Shown: positions 25,101-37,564 of the stretch, piece by piece
Layout of the letters: each line of letters starts with the position of its first letter
Numbering within the stretch: the first letter of the stretch is position 1
Assembly (NCBI GenBank): GCA_023101885.1
Contig: JALPQD010000401.1
Coordinates: forward strand, 496,001-560,000
DNA from: Typhlomys cinereus
Lineage: Eukaryota > Chordata > Mammalia > Rodentia > Platacanthomyidae
Direction: 5' to 3'
Length of the DNA: 64,000 nt
The notes under the pieces: model-generated
The model's input: only the letters and a program-made list of their open reading frames with translations
Told to the model about the DNA's origin: nothing
Database searches by the model: none
Made by a program: the position numbers and the translations under genes

Positions 25101-26935
25101 TGCTAACCACTATTAAACACCAATGACAATACCTAAGGGAAAACAAGAACATGTTTAGTAATATAGGCAAAATATAACCCGACACAATAATAAAAGAATT
25201 GGGTGGAGGGAAGTGTAAAATGTTCGTCTCCTTTACATCACAAACTTACAGTGAAGAACGGCTCCCAACTTATTATTTAGTAGGCTTTCAACATTTCTGA
25301 TTTCTTTAGTTTTTTGTGATTAATGCTATTGGATATGGCCTCTGTTCCAATATAAACATATGGCAGCATACTATTCTTAGACTAAAATGGAATGTCAATG
25401 ATTTTGACAAGCTATTCCACAGAGACAATTTTGCTATACTGTACATTTGAGCAAGTAAGTAATCAACTTAGATGTACTAGATAGGCCTAGCTGCTATGAG
25501 TATAGGAAAAGAATGAGAAATGTATTCTCAGGTTATAGGAAGCTAGATTCATAACCATCCATCACTTGCTTGGGCAAGTTACTGATAAACTCTGCAGAAA
25601 AATAACAAACAGTGTGTCCCCTCATCGTGGCTGTTGAAAATGAGATTCTTTCTCTGATGGATGTTAGCAGTGAGGCTTGTAAAAATGCATTTCCAACTGA
25701 TTAGTTCAGAAGGTGTCAATCTCACGCAGCTTTATGACCTGCGGACGACATGCCAGATGTACATTTGCTTTTTATAAACTAACAAAGATGAATGACTAAC
25801 TTGAAGCGTTCCTCTTTGGCAACTGTACCACATATTGCCTAAGGGAAGACACTATGGGAGAACTGTTGGGGGAGGGACATTTAACTATTAATTTACCAGA
25901 TTAGGGAAGTGAAATGTAATACTTAAAAGTACTTTCCCTTTTGATTGACTTCTATGTATCTTAAAGATTATAAGGGGAAATCTGCAAGAATATAAAGCAG
26001 CTATGCTTGATTGATCTCTCAAAAATATGACACCCAGTTTCAATCCATTGAGTAAGAAACTTCTAAGTGAAATAGATCGTGAAGCACATGTTGAAGAGCC
26101 TCATAAAATCTCCACAGACAATCATGAATTTCTTTTGAAGGAATGAGGTTCTTTTGGTTTGTCACTGTTGTTTTGTCTTCTTTTGTGCTTAAAGACAGAC
26201 ATGGTATTGGAATAATAAATCAATTGTCTACTACTTTAGGAAACTCAGTCTTAATAACTCTACTTCCAAGTCAAGGGAGATGGAGAGACAAACACAACCT
26301 TTTATATTATTACTGTAAAATAATATATCCTCATGAAGAATAAGGCTATGCCATAGTTTCATCTTTTTTCTACTAGAAATGGGGAGAGCTACATATTTTT
26401 CATCTTTATGGCCTTTTCACTAGGAAAGAAATACCTTGGTAAATTGATATGAGAAATATCAAAGCTCAGTTTCATTTGATTTTTTTAACATATGATTTCA
26501 GATGTTTGTGAAAGAAACCAACATTCAGTTTCAAATAATCATCAACCTTCTACTCCAAATATGTGAGACATGTACACAAAAGTGTAATCTATTGCAAGGC
26601 AAAACTTCCCACGTCGCCTACCAGAAACTTAGACCTATTCGTTTTCATGTGTAGCGCCATTATAACAGACACTTAAAAACACTTATGAAAACAGAATATC
26701 ATATATGTAATTCAAACACCCCTTATTAAACTTTCCTCCTACTACAAGGAGAATAATGAAGAGAATCTTATTATCTGTGGAAAGTCTTGTTTCTTTCAGC
26801 TTCAAGGAATAGTAAATCCAACTCAAACCAGGTAAAAGAGAATGTCGGGTCTTCCAGAACTGAAAAACCAAAGGGGTCACACTTCCTGCGAGGATAACAA
26901 GGATGCTATTGTGTGGGATCTGTTGTGTCTGGTTG

Positions 26936-26975
26936 TTTGTTTGTTTGTTTGTGTTTGTTTGTTTCTTTGTTTTTC
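26936..26975 (+). repeat. (GTTT)n short tandem repeat
   Basis: Imperfect GTTT units, interrupted once by GTGTTT. Confidence 0.85.
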
Positions 26976-28399
26976 TCACTCTCTTGACTCTGCTTTTTCC
27001 GGGACAGCTTAAGGTCTCCAGAGTCCTATGCATGACTACAGCAACCCCAGGCTCAGCCTTACAGCCTAAGAGCAGTTGGGGTTTGGGAGAGAGAGAACTG
27101 AGAATCTTTTCAGATAGTTCCCCGAAATCATCCTGACCCTTGAGATCGCCTGCTGTTTCTGAACCAAACACAAAAGAGGGTATATGCATGTGGGCTCAGA
27201 GTAGAGGAGGAATAAGTACTGAAATGAAAATTCAAAGTAGATGTCCAAGAAGGAGGAGGTATGCATTAGTAGGAAACACAATTGCTTCATTCTCCTTCAT
27301 GTGGTAAATTTCCTTGAAGACCTTAACCTCATGTCTCTCCTCCTTACCTCACCGTGTGTTTCTGTTGACCTGCGTTCTAGACTGGCCATTTAATTCATTT
27401 TAGTCTATTTCCTTTTGCCTGCCTGTGATGTAATGAAGGGGCAAACTAATACCCTGTTAATAAATATAAGGGAAACCAAAGTAATAGGTAGAATGGTTTT
27501 TTAAATAGAAATAACTCAAACACACTCATGCAAAGAAAAGCAGGTGGTCATCTACATTCATAGAAACATTTTTTCAGCTGAGTTTACTGTAAGAAGGTCA
27601 CACTGAGAATCAATATACAAGTTTAAAGGTTTTAAAATGGTAATTTCAACAGTCATCCAAATCTTCAGAAGCTAATTTTTATTAATCTCTGATAAGCAGA
27701 TCAATTTTTATGTATTTAGCTGATCATTTAGTAAATAATGGACTTGAAGGACTATGTCGTCACAATGTCATGGCCTGACACTCATCCACTCCTAGACTGA
27801 TGATCTGTTTCAGATCGAATATAGTCATATGTAACCTAATAATGGAGATATATTCTGAGAACCAGGTAATCATCGGGCAAACATCTGACTCCTACACAAA
27901 CCTAGATGGCATAGGACAGTCACTGGATTTGGCTTCCTGATACACCCAAGAGAGACAGTTTCTGAGAGGAGTCCAAGGCATTGCTGGGATATCATGGCAT
28001 GGCATTTTATAATCGCCCTTTCCATTTTGTGAGAAGGGATGTATTCTGAAATAACAGTGAAAGGTATTATACAGTAAATACAGTCTCACCAGTCATGTAA
28101 CCAAGTGCTATCATTATCAAATGTGTATGTACTGCGTGTCACAACTGGATGTATTACATTTTAATATGACAGGCAGTGCAATGGGTTTGTTACCACGAAT
28201 ATGTAATACATGCCCTGCAACACCATGATGGTCACAGACCTAGGTGGCAGGAGCCTCTCATCTCTATTTTAACTTCTTTTTTCATTTTATGTTTATTTAT
28301 TCATTTATTTAAGAAAGGAGAGAGAGAGAGAAATGTGTGTGGGTGTGTGTGTGCGTGTGGGTGTATGTGTGTGTGTAAGAAAGAGAGAGAGAGAATGCA

Positions 28400-28500
28400 T
28401 GTAATGATTTGAAGGCAAGAATGAGAGGACAACTTTCAAAAGTCAATTCCTCTCATCTACCATGTGGGCTTCTGGAAATTTAACTCAAGTGACTAGATAT
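28400..28500 (-). mobile_element. B3-like SINE, antisense fragment
   Basis: GAGAGGACAACTTTCAAAAG and CTACCATGTGGGCTTCTGG are B3 body text in reverse. Confidence 0.5.
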
Positions 28501-28505
28501 CATGG

Positions 28506-28870
28506 TTTGAATGTGAGTTGTTCCCCTCTAAATTCATGTGTTTGAATCTTTAGCTGGTTTTAATGTTTGGGAAGGTCGTGGCATCTTCAGGAGGTGGAGC
28601 CTTGCTGGAGGAAGGCATGACACAGGGAGCTGGTCTTGAGGCTTCAGAAGCCCCACCCTATTTGCCGTTTTGTCTCCATGGTGACTGCTGTGACCTGAGC
28701 CACCTCTAGCTTCTGCTGCTTGCCACGCCCTTTGTGCCATTGTGGACTGCATCTCCCCTCTGAAACTGTATGCCAAATAATCTCCTTTTCTCCTCTTATG
28801 TTCTGTCAGAGTGTTGTATCGTAGCAGCAGAAAGAAAGGTAACTGCAAAATCAGGTTTCCCAGCATGAAC
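28506..28870 (+). mobile_element. Diverged interspersed repeat, family not named
   Basis: TGGTTTGAATGTGAGTTGTT, GGAGGTGGAGCCTTGCTGGA and a final GTTGTATCGTAGCAGCAGAA follow a common old mammalian LTR-like or DNA repeat. It probably belongs to the same group as 10150. Confidence 0.4.
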
Positions 28871-29694
28871 CTTTACAACTGGAACCATCTCATTTGCTCT
28901 TATCTCATGGGGCTACTAACTTACATGCAGTTCATTGTTAACTGAAACGACCAGGGTCTTTGAATGTTGCTTCCTTTTGATGTTCTTGGAGAAGACATTA
29001 ACAAATCATGTCTACTACTCCTTGATGTCACTCACACTGTAGTTCAGGTTTTCACAATCTATTTCTTACAATTCCTAACATTATGGGTAATTTACATTTG
29101 CCACTTTATTTTTTTAATAATCCTGCATTTTAGGGAAAGCATAGTTTCTACTTGAAATTTGGGAAATGTCTTACTTTCAATGGGAACATATTTCACTTTC
29201 CTTCAGAGACCTATTTCCTTGGAAGATAGTTGGCTAATCTCACTCACTTTATACTAACTTGTAATTATTCCCCTCAAGTTTATCTTTCTAACTCTTCCAA
29301 AGTTTAGCACTACATTCTTTGTAGACCCTATCTGAACCTATTTACATTTTCTCTAAACCACAGAAGATTCGAATAATTATTTTGTCATTAATCCTTATTC
29401 CTTTATACTAACAAGTGTGTTCTAATCCATCATCATATTTATTTCTTACTCAGGATGAATGGTCGGTCAGTCTTTATTTTCAATCATCCCCAATCCAGAT
29501 CTTGACCTTCTGTAAAAGCAGATTGAAGTGTGATATGTGTGTCTCTTCTGGTTTCAAGAATGTATGCCTCAGTGACATCACTTGATGTTAGGCCCACAGC
29601 AGGAAATCGGTTCATGGCAAAGCTGTCAATCAACCAGTTAGTAGCTCGAGCTGTAAGGAGACCAGCCTTAACTGCTTGGCTTCTCTTTCTACAG

Positions 29695-29911
29695 ATGGGC
29701 TCGTGGACTGCATGGACCCTGATTGCTGCTTACAGAGCTCCTGCCAGAATCAGCCCTACTGCCGGGGGCTGCCTGATCCTCAGGACATCATTAGTCAGAG
29801 CCCACAGTCACCATCTCAACAAGCTGCCAAATCTTTCTATGACCGCATCAGTTTTCTCATTGGCTCTGATAGCACCCACGTGCTGCCAGGAGAAAGTCCT
29901 TTCAATAAGAG
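29695..29911 (+). CDS. TENM3: Teneurin-3 exon: Cys-rich linker and start of TTR-like domain
   Basis: 217 bases, phase 1 to phase 2, after CTTCTCTTTCTACAG and before GTGAAG. It begins [12 protein letters not shown], a short acidic Cys-rich stretch that continues the pattern of the EGF8 exon, with cysteines also in SSCQNQPYC. It then runs through the conserved [17 protein letters not shown] and ends at FNK. In solved teneurin structures this stretch links the EGF stalk to the transthyretin-related (TTR) domain. The acidic D-x-D-x-D spacing ([11 protein letters not shown]) could bind a divalent metal, which is inference. The last partial codon AG is completed as S by the next exon. Confidence 0.95.
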
Positions 29912-30883
29912 GTGAAGGCTGCCCTTCCTTGTGGGGATTCTTTGGGGTCTCTGTATCCATCCTGCGAGATGTTGATGAGTGCGTATTGGAGAAAAAGTCC
30001 TTCTTTTAAAAGATGCACTTTTTCCTCTTTTGGAAAATTCTTCACCCAACTTCGCCTTTCGAGCACTTTTGACACCATTCACATACTTTGTTTGCAGCGT
30101 CCTGGGGCATTCCGTTGAGGAGCCAATAAATCTTCATTTAACTAGTTGATTTTTGCGAGCACAGTTGGAAACATTTCAAAAGGAGCAATGAAAAGACCCC
30201 AAAAGGCAAAAGAGAAGTACACTATTCTTTTTTAGCTGAGCTCACTAAATAATATAAATTATGAATTAATGTAATGGAACTGCTACCGTGCTTACACAGG
30301 TTGACTGGTGCCTTACAGAGCAGTAATGACCTGCAAATAAACCAGTAAGTGAGAGCAGGTGTCTCGTGTCTCGCGGAGCAAATGATGATTTGCACTAGAA
30401 CTCCTGGGTCTCTAGTAATTTAGCAGAATTAATGCGGTTCGACCCAGCAGTTGATTAGAAGTTGTTACACAAATTCTCCTTCCTGACCACCCTTAAATCT
30501 GATCCCTTCATGGTCCCAGCAGACTTGCAGATTGCCTTAGGAAAGTGTACATTTTCTTCACATAAGTCACATGTATAAGGTATGAAAGAAGGGTGGTTTA
30601 AATTTTTAAAAACGTGTCACTAAATTGTTGGACTTGATAACTCTCCATAAAGCAGATTGCAACAAATTAAAACCCAGAGTAAACACCAGACATTTGGAGA
30701 ATGTAAATTACCCTGAATTGAAAAAGGCATTGTCTTGGGAGTATTTCAGGTCTGCTTTCTCTGAATTGTTCTTGATTATGTATGATGGTGTTATTTTATC
30801 CTTAGGCTGAATTATCTATAAATCATGATAATGTTGGTCTGAAAAGACCGATATTCATTCTGATTCTTATACTTTTCTCATAG
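29912..30883 (+). other. TENM3: Intron of 972 bases
   Basis: GT-AG intron. No interspersed repeat, microsatellite or gene was recognised in it. Confidence 0.85.
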
Positions 30884-31003
30884 CCTTGCATCTGTCATCA
30901 GAGGCCAAGTACTAACAGCTGATGGAACTCCACTTATTGGAGTCAATGTCTCCTTCTTCCATTACCCAGAATATGGATATACTATTACCCGCCAGGATGG
31001 AAT
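30884..31003 (+). CDS. TENM3: Teneurin-3 exon: TTR-like domain
   Basis: 120 bases, phase 2 to phase 2, after TTTTCTCATAG and before GTAAGT. It encodes [19 protein letters not shown], then [20 protein letters not shown]. The pattern G-x-V-x-x-x-D-G-x-P-L-x-G-V-x-V is the carboxypeptidase-regulatory/transthyretin-like beta-sandwich signature. NVS is a possible N-glycosylation site. The exon is symmetric, so skipping would keep the frame but remove the core strands of the domain. Both flanking introns are close to 975 bases. Confidence 0.95.
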
Positions 31004-31978
31004 GTAAGTTAATCCCATCGCGCTGTCTCTGTTTGAAGTACTTCAACTATAAAACTAGACATTCTTCCATCACCTATCAGGTTTTAGTGTCTTTTTTTTA
31101 ATAGAAAAGCAACAAATCTCAGCCTGTAGAAAACCAGGAGATGCCGCGAGATAGAGATTTAAAGTCATGCACTCATATGCTTTAAAAGTTGATTTTCTTT
31201 GCTAAGGCATGATATAATATTGTGGTTTTTGTCGGAGAAGAATGTTCGTTGTCTTAGAAGATTCATGTTGAACTATTTAGTGGTGCTATTTCATACTGTC
31301 TACAACTTAAGCTCAGATAGTTTCAAAGAGTAGAAAGAAAGCTGAGGAAATGCTACAAAATTGATGAATAGACAAGGCAGGTGAGTTCTTACTGTGAAAT
31401 TCTTTTAGCACGTACGTGTTTTGAAAGGATTGCATATGAAGTGTAGGAGGAAACTAATGTTTTTTATGAGTCATATTCATTTCAGGAGGGTGTGGGTGGC
31501 TGTAGCAGTTATTCTGCATGGCCAATAAATCCACAATCAATAGACTTATAGGAAAATGGGTTTATTCTATATTAGTGTAGTCTCATTACAGTTGCTTGTC
31601 CATGTTGGCAGGAGAACCCACACCACTGCCCAGGGCCAATGGAACTGCACCATATCCGTTTAACAGCTAAGACAGGGTCAATCCATAGTTGCCAGACCAG
31701 CATGTCTGGACAAGTATACAGAAGAATGCCAATTTTCTCAACCATTTCCCTCCCTCTTATTCACCTGCTCAGAGATTAGTCCAGCCCACTATGGGCTGGG
31801 CCTTCCCCATCAATTAGACAGTCTCATGGAGGGTTCCCCTCGGGGCTTAAACTCAACTACTAATTCTCTACAAATGTGCCCAGAGCTCAAACCCTCAACC
31901 ATCAAGTTGACGCATGTATCTGACTATGACAGTGACTGTACAGGGCCCACTCGCTAAGCACATTTTGTCTCTTCTTAG
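31004..31978 (+). other. TENM3: Intron of 975 bases
   Basis: GT-AG intron. About 31490-31905 is a diverged interspersed repeat in reverse orientation; the first 480 bases show nothing recognised. Confidence 0.8.
31490..31905 (-). mobile_element. Diverged interspersed repeat, family not named
   Basis: Ends in CCATCAAGTTGACGC and shares AGAATGCCAA and TTCCCTC-CTTAT-CAC blocks with 38575-39010, so the two are copies of one family in reverse. Confidence 0.45.
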
Positions 31979-32240
31979 GTTTGACTTGGTGGCCAACGGC
32001 GGGGCGTCTCTGACCCTGGTATTTGAACGATCCCCGTTCCTCACCCAGTATCACACCGTGTGGATTCCGTGGAATGTCTTTTATGTTATGGATACCCTCG
32101 TCATGAAGAAAGAAGAGAATGACATTCCAAGCTGTGACCTGAGTGGCTTCGTGAGGCCAAGTCCTATTGTTGTGTCGTCACCTTTATCCACATTTTTCAG
32201 ATCTTCTCCCGAAGACAGCCCCATCATCCCCGAAACACAG
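31979..32240 (+). CDS. TENM3: Teneurin-3 exon: end of TTR-like domain, linker to FN-plug
   Basis: 262 bases, phase 2 to phase 0, after TTGTCTCTTCTTAG and before GTAAAA. It starts [20 protein letters not shown], which closes the TTR-like fold (the usual F-D-L-x-x-x-G strand after the R-Q-D-G turn of the previous exon). It continues through [19 protein letters not shown] and ends SPIIPETQ. The serine- and proline-rich piece near [16 protein letters not shown] is likely an exposed linker. The frame is open beyond the donor into the intron until TGA at about 32310, so the GTAAAA donor, not a stop, ends the coding part. Confidence 0.94.
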
Positions 32241-32881
32241 GTAAAATCTGGGTCATGGCCAGAATTTCAATCAGAGCTTGCAAAAAAAAAATTTTTTTTA
32301 ATCACATGATTCCACCACTATCCTATCTAAATCTGTAACATGTGGTATGTGTGTGTGCTAGAGCACATATGGTGTTTTTAAAAATGTCTTGTAGGAGATG
32401 ATTTTTGATAGAAACCATTCGCTAACTATCATTCTAAAGAAATGATCTAAGAAAAAAAAACCATGATACCATCAGTCAGAGGAAAATGGGACCCTCAGCA
32501 CTGGGGAGGCTTCCTAAGCCTCAGATGGATTTTAGCTCAAAAGTTATGGTGTCAGGTATTCGTAGTCACACTGAAAGTTCCACAGAGTCCCCGGCTCTGA
32601 GTTCTTGTTCCGAGTTCTTGAAATTCCCAGGCCAAGAAAGGTGGTTTGTACCAAGGAATGGATTATAGGTTCATCTATGAGAATGTAAGTTATAGAAAAC
32701 AGGCAGAGTTTCCATATAGCAATAGCTATAGGAAATGAGGCTGCTGGTCTAGGGGCTTTCTATAGGACTTATGGTGGAAGTAGGTGAAGTATGGGGAGGT
32801 GGTCACCCTCACAGTGCCCAAGTGTCTCTCAGTGTTAATCACACCCTAGTGGCATTCATGTGAATAGTATAAAGATAATCA

Positions 32882-32950
32882 GGGGACTGGGGAGATGGCT
32901 CAGTAGGTCTTTGTCTCACAAGATAACAAGTAGCCAGAACAAGAACGAGC
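32882..32950 (+). mobile_element. DIP-like SINE head fragment
   Basis: Only the tRNA-like head (GGGGACTGGGGAGATGGCTC) and a few following bases are recognisable. Confidence 0.5.
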
Positions 32951-33296
32951 CCCCCTTCAGACAGAGCAGACACATCACTTCTTGTCTAGAACCAGGCTCA
33001 GCACTTCAGCTCTTTGAGGTCCCTGCCCTAAACTGCAGGGCCAGTTTTTACTCCCTGGTCTCACCATCCGTTTTAAGAGTTAATTATCTGTAGTTCATAA
33101 CTTCCCTTCTCCACAGGAGGAAAATACTTAACTTTTAAAAAAACAATCATACTTTGCTCTTATTTTTATCCACTGAAATAGCTAAGGATTGTTTTCCTTC
33201 CCTTGTGTTTAGAAATACCTTTCAAATCTTAAAAGTAGGGCATTGGCTACAACAATAATGGACTTCATGCTAAAATAGCTAAGTAAAAATATGTGG

Positions 33297-33530
33297 GTCA
33301 AAGTAGGCCCTGGTGGTGCAAGCCTGGAATCCTAGCTTCCTGGGAGGCTGAGGTAGGAACATTGAAGATTCAAGGCTTGCAAGGACTACTGCAAGAGTTC
33401 AGAGCTGATCTCTACAGTCTAGCGAGACCCTGTCTCAAAACGAAAATGAGAGTGCAGGGATGTAGCTCAACAGCAAAGTATTTGTATTACATGCATGAGT
33501 CCAGAGTTTGGTCCTCAGTACTGCAATCAT
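33297..33530 (+). mobile_element. B1-dID composite SINE
   Basis: A B1-type part (GCCTGGAATCCTAGCTTCCT, GACCCTGTCTCAAAACG) runs directly into an ID-type part (GGGATGTAGCTCAACAGCAA) and ends in CAT repeats. This 7SL/tRNA composite is a rodent feature. Confidence 0.7.
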
Positions 33531-33579
33531 CATCATCTTCATAATGTTACCACTGTCTTTAATTGTAATAGTACAGCCA

Positions 33580-33836
33580 CGGGGATGGGGAGATAATGGC
33601 TCAGGGATTAAGGATCTGAGTTCAGAGCCCCAGATACCCCCTAAAAGTACCAGACAGAAATGGCAGCAGCCTGCAGTTCCTACCCTGGGAAGACAGAACC
33701 TAGGAAAACAGAGGAAAGCAATAAGGAGATTGAGCAACCCAGGATAATTCCCTAAGGCATCTTCAGGCTTCCACAGGCACACAAATACCCTCTAGTATAC
33801 ATTAACATATACCACACACATGCCAAAAAAATAAAG
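33580..33836 (+). mobile_element. Older DIP-like SINE
   Basis: Head GGGGATGGGGAGATAATGGC, followed by the older-type body and an AATAAAG end. It lies directly after a B1-dID element. Confidence 0.65.
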
Positions 33837-33975
33837 TTCAACCACATATAGCAGCTTTGTCACATTTATTCACTGAATATCTGTTCTCTATCAGGCATCG
33901 TAACGCAGAACAAAGTTGTAAACCCAAGAGATGGAGTACCTATTCTAAATGAACTTACCAACTAAGGACAGTGGA

Positions 33976-34027
33976 GAACTGCAAATAATAAATATATGTC
34001 CCTGAACTGCAAATAATAAATATATGT
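33976..34027 (+). repeat. 28-base-period tandem duplication
   Basis: GAACTGCAAATAATAAATAT begins at 33976 and again at 34004; 24 bases are identical after each start. Confidence 0.9.
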
Positions 34028-34234
34028 ACCGGAAAATGACAGAGCAGAGTAAAGTTGATGGAGGTGTAGTTTTATACAGAGGAGGAGGACATGGTTTTGG
34101 CAAGCCGACATTTCAGCAGGAACACCGAAAGAAAATTAAGTTCTGGGAAGAAGTCAAAACTTAAGACAGAAATCGGGAGTCACCGGGACATAAACAATAA
34201 TGAGATCTGCCCTCAAGAAGTTAGATAGAATTGA

Positions 34235-34715
34235 AGCTCAGAGAAATTTGCAGAAGAGGGGTCAGTAAGATTGTAAGAGCACAAGGATGGGAGGAGTAAT
34301 GATATGCAAGATACTCCACACAAGTTAGGGCCGAAGCAATCATATTTCGACTTTACATGCCCTGCGCAATGTCCAACATACTATTGACCTCACAAAGTCT
34401 AGCATTTGCTAAAGGCACTAGGATCCTGGGAGGCAAGGGATTGATAGCCACAGTAGTGTTCCTATGCTTAAGGGGGGAACATGGAAAAGGGTTCTGGGAA
34501 ATGCCACTGGGTCCTTGTACCTCATCGGAAAGGAGGACCCAGAGGAGAGTCTGGCATGCACATTAAAGGATGCTCCAGGGATGGGAAGGGGAGGCACTGG
34601 GGGATGGGGAGGGAAGGGGGAGGGGAGGGGCACAGGGGGATAGGGAATTGGAGGGAGGGGGGACCAGTGTACCTGTTAAGTTGGTATGAGTGGATGGAAA
34701 TAAAAAAAAAAAGTA
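34235..34715 (+). mobile_element. 5'-truncated L1 LINE, 3' end only
   Basis: Sense copy of the same family with an A tail at 34702. The duplication TAGATAGAATTGA lies at 34222-34234 and 34716-34728. G-rich tract at about 34575-34665. Confidence 0.8.
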
Positions 34716-35893
34716 TAGATAGAATTGACAAGAGGTTACCCAGGAAAGAAAGGAGTACAAAAAAAGACTTACAAGCAAATATCATGTGGAAGTAACATGA
34801 TATGATTGTGCATAATAAAGGAACTGAATGATTGTGTATAATAAAGAGGGTTCAGTAAGTGTTGAACTGAAGCTTTAAGACTTTCCCCGTAACTTTATTC
34901 AAAGTATTATGTTCTCCCCCTATTCCATCTTACAATTTTGAACTCTTTGTTAGTTCTGAAGGAGATGTCTAAAGGCAGAGTCTGCCTGTAGTAAAATGTA
35001 TCCCTGGCACGGGGTTTCAGATCCCCATGAGGCCTAAAGTATGTGCAGTCTTTTGTTCTAGTTCCCATGTACTTATCTGTATTTACATGGCGGGAGAAAG
35101 ACAGAATATGGTCTTGGGGGTCAGACTCTGAACCATTCCAAAAACACCATCTAATGGAGAGCGCAATCTATTTACACAATTCAATGTGGAACTAAAGGGG
35201 CAATGGACTGTTTTTCGTTCGTTTCTTTGTTTCAGTATTTCTCTACAGCTAACACAAAACACAAAGTGCATAATTGACAGAAGACAGGCAAATCAATGAG
35301 CAAAGTATTGTCTACTGTATCTGCCTGCCTGGCCAGATCTCGGGCAGCAAGGTGATACCTAACCATTGCAAAGGTGGTAGAAGGAAAAGAGAGGGGAGAG
35401 ATTGGACAGGAACTTGGAAGGCCAGTTGGCAGGATATAGTTTCTAAGTGTTTAATGGGGTCAAGGGTGAAGCTGACAGATGATGCAGCAAGCAAAGGCAG
35501 GCTTAATGGTAAATTTTCCCATTTTGGCAAGATTGATTTTTTCTAATAATACAATATAACATGGTAAGGCTAAATTAAATAGGAAAAATGCATGCTTAAA
35601 TGAGCTAAATTACAGATATTTGTTCCATAGAAGTAGGTCAAAGATGACAGAGACTATAATCAGTTATTAAAATTAGGAATAACACATGATATTCTGAAAT
35701 AGAAAAGTAACTCCTAGCAGGTCACAGGAAGTACGAATTGATTAAGGATTCCTTTCTATGTAGGAAGCATCAAACTTACAAGAAATTACTCTGAAAATAA
35801 ATTACATTTTGGGGGTCACTCAGGACATGCAGACATCTGTTTTTCCAACTAATCCATTGATATCTCACCTTAATCATAAGAGAATGAGTTGTC

Positions 35894-36466
35894 CAAACCA
35901 CAATCCAGAACTTCAGAGACTCTATACCAACCACTTAGAACTAGGCCAGACTAATCTCTCCCCATCCTGAAGCTCAGGGAAATTTGCGGAAGAGGGGGCG
36001 GTAAGAGTGTAAGAGCAAAACGATGGGAGGAGCAATGATATGCAAGATACTCCACATAAGTTAGGGCCGAAGCAATCATAATTGGACTTTGCATGCCCCA
36101 CACAATGTCCAACACACTATTGACCTCACAAAGTCTAGCATCTGCTAAAGGCACCAAGATCCTTGGAGACAAGGGATTGACAGCCACATTAGTGTTCCTA
36201 TGCTTAAGGGGAACACAGGAAAGGATTCAGGGAAATGCCACTGGGTCCTTGTATGTCATCGGAGAGGAGGACCCAGAGGAGAGTCAGGCATGCACATTAA
36301 AGGACTCTGGGGATTGGGGGGGGGGGGAAACACTGGGGGATGGGGAGGGAAGGGTGAGGGGAGGGGGAGCAAGGGGTTCGGGGGGGGAGGAGAAGGGAGG
36401 GAGGGAAGTGGTGTACCTATTAAGTTTGTATGAGCAGAAATAATAATAAAAAATGTTAAAAAAAAA
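35894..36466 (+). mobile_element. 5'-truncated L1 LINE, 3' end only
   Basis: Sense copy about 1.2 kb after the previous one. A 16-base perfect duplication, AAGAGAATGAGTTGTC, lies at 35878-35893 and 36467-36482. It is one of the two longest copies here and carries a long G-rich tract (36306-36410). Confidence 0.82.
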
Positions 36467-36549
36467 AAGAGAATGAGTTGTCTATAGATTATCTACCCTT
36501 TATCCTGAAGTCTTGGCAAATTCTGTCAGTATTAATAATTGCTTATTTA

Positions 36550-36715
36550 TTTGAGGGGGGCACATGCATGCCAAAGCACACGTGTGGCAGTCAGGACAAC
36601 TTTTGGAAGTTGGCCCTCTCCTTCTGTCATTGACGGAGGATTGATCCAGGTGCAGAACACTGGTCTCTAGGTTTGCACACAGGTGCCTTTACCCACCAAG
36701 CCAAGTTGCAGATAT
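36550..36715 (-). mobile_element. B3-like SINE, antisense
   Basis: Reverse-orientation B3 text ending with the tRNA-like head as GGTGCCTTTACCCACCAAGC. Confidence 0.55.
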
Positions 36716-37265
36716 ACCTGTCAGTATTAATATTTCATGGTTTCCTTGTACCTAAAGAAGCCTTAAGAAGTTTCTTTGTGCATAGAGGGAAAGTTAAAAA
36801 TAAATTTAAAAGTTTGTCTGTACATCGTTTTTCTTAAGACAGTTTTATTTCAGAATCTAGTCAGCATGTTCACAGAAGGAACCCCCAACTGTTTCAATCA
36901 CTGTCTCTCTTATGCAGTGCTTTATCCATCCAGTGATGACCTACGACCCTCTTCATTCTGTCAGTGACTCACAGGCCACCATGAAATTCCACTCAGTCCA
37001 CTCATGTGCGTTATTTCCAAACGTGGTTGTTTATAGTAAAGGATGGCTGTGTCCTTGGTAACACTTGTTATTAAAATTAAAATTTGAGTTGGCAAATATG
37101 TATCCATCATCCCTAGCTGTTCTTCATGAGAGGTGTTGAAGGGCATCCCAATTAGTGAGCACTCAGTCACTATGCCAACACTTGTCCCTTGCAAACGTAG
37201 CCCTTGATGTCTCAGTACTGAGTCTTGCTGGGACAATACAAGGTAACCTTTAAGAATGTATTTCT

Positions 37266-37472
37266 GGGGCTGCAGAGGTGGCTCAGAGGTTAAGCCTCTG
37301 CCTTGCAGGCAGAAGGTCCTGAGTTCGGATCCTAGACCCCATGTATAGACGCCGGGCGGAAGTGGGGGTGGCCTGCATTTCTGGTCCTGGTAGGGCGGAG
37401 CCTATGAATCCCGAGGCAGAGTAAACGAGGAGGTGGAGGCGGTCCATGGTGGTTCCCGAATTCACCTGTGGT

Positions 37473-37519
<47 letters not shown>

Positions 37520-37564
37520 ATGTACAGACACACACAATTGAATAAATAATAAAAAAATTTTAAA
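37266..37564 (+). mobile_element. DIP-like SINE, young type
   Basis: Full-length young copy with a (CA)n stretch at 37475-37513 and an AATAAATAATAAA tail. The duplication AAGAATGTATTTC lies at 37252-37264 and 37565-37577. Confidence 0.85.

Larger units (their letters stand above)
16188..29694 (+). other. TENM3: 13.5-kb TENM3 intron
   Basis: GT-AG intron. Holds a GGAA/GAAA block (16576-16800), SINEs at 17937, 19347, 23063 and 24787, an L1 3' end (22447-22939), a 44-base exact tandem duplication (24275-24362), GT and GTTT microsatellites, and a diverged interspersed repeat (28506-28870). Stretches 16850-17590, 18130-19340, 19690-21840, 25110-26900 and 28880-29690 show nothing recognised. No EGF or other teneurin exon was seen inside. 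Confidence 0.85.

Noticed and set aside
36093..36443. 116-codon open frame
   Set aside because: It lies inside a 5'-truncated L1 3' end with target-site duplications; no ORF2 motifs such as reverse transcriptase or a zinc knuckle are present.
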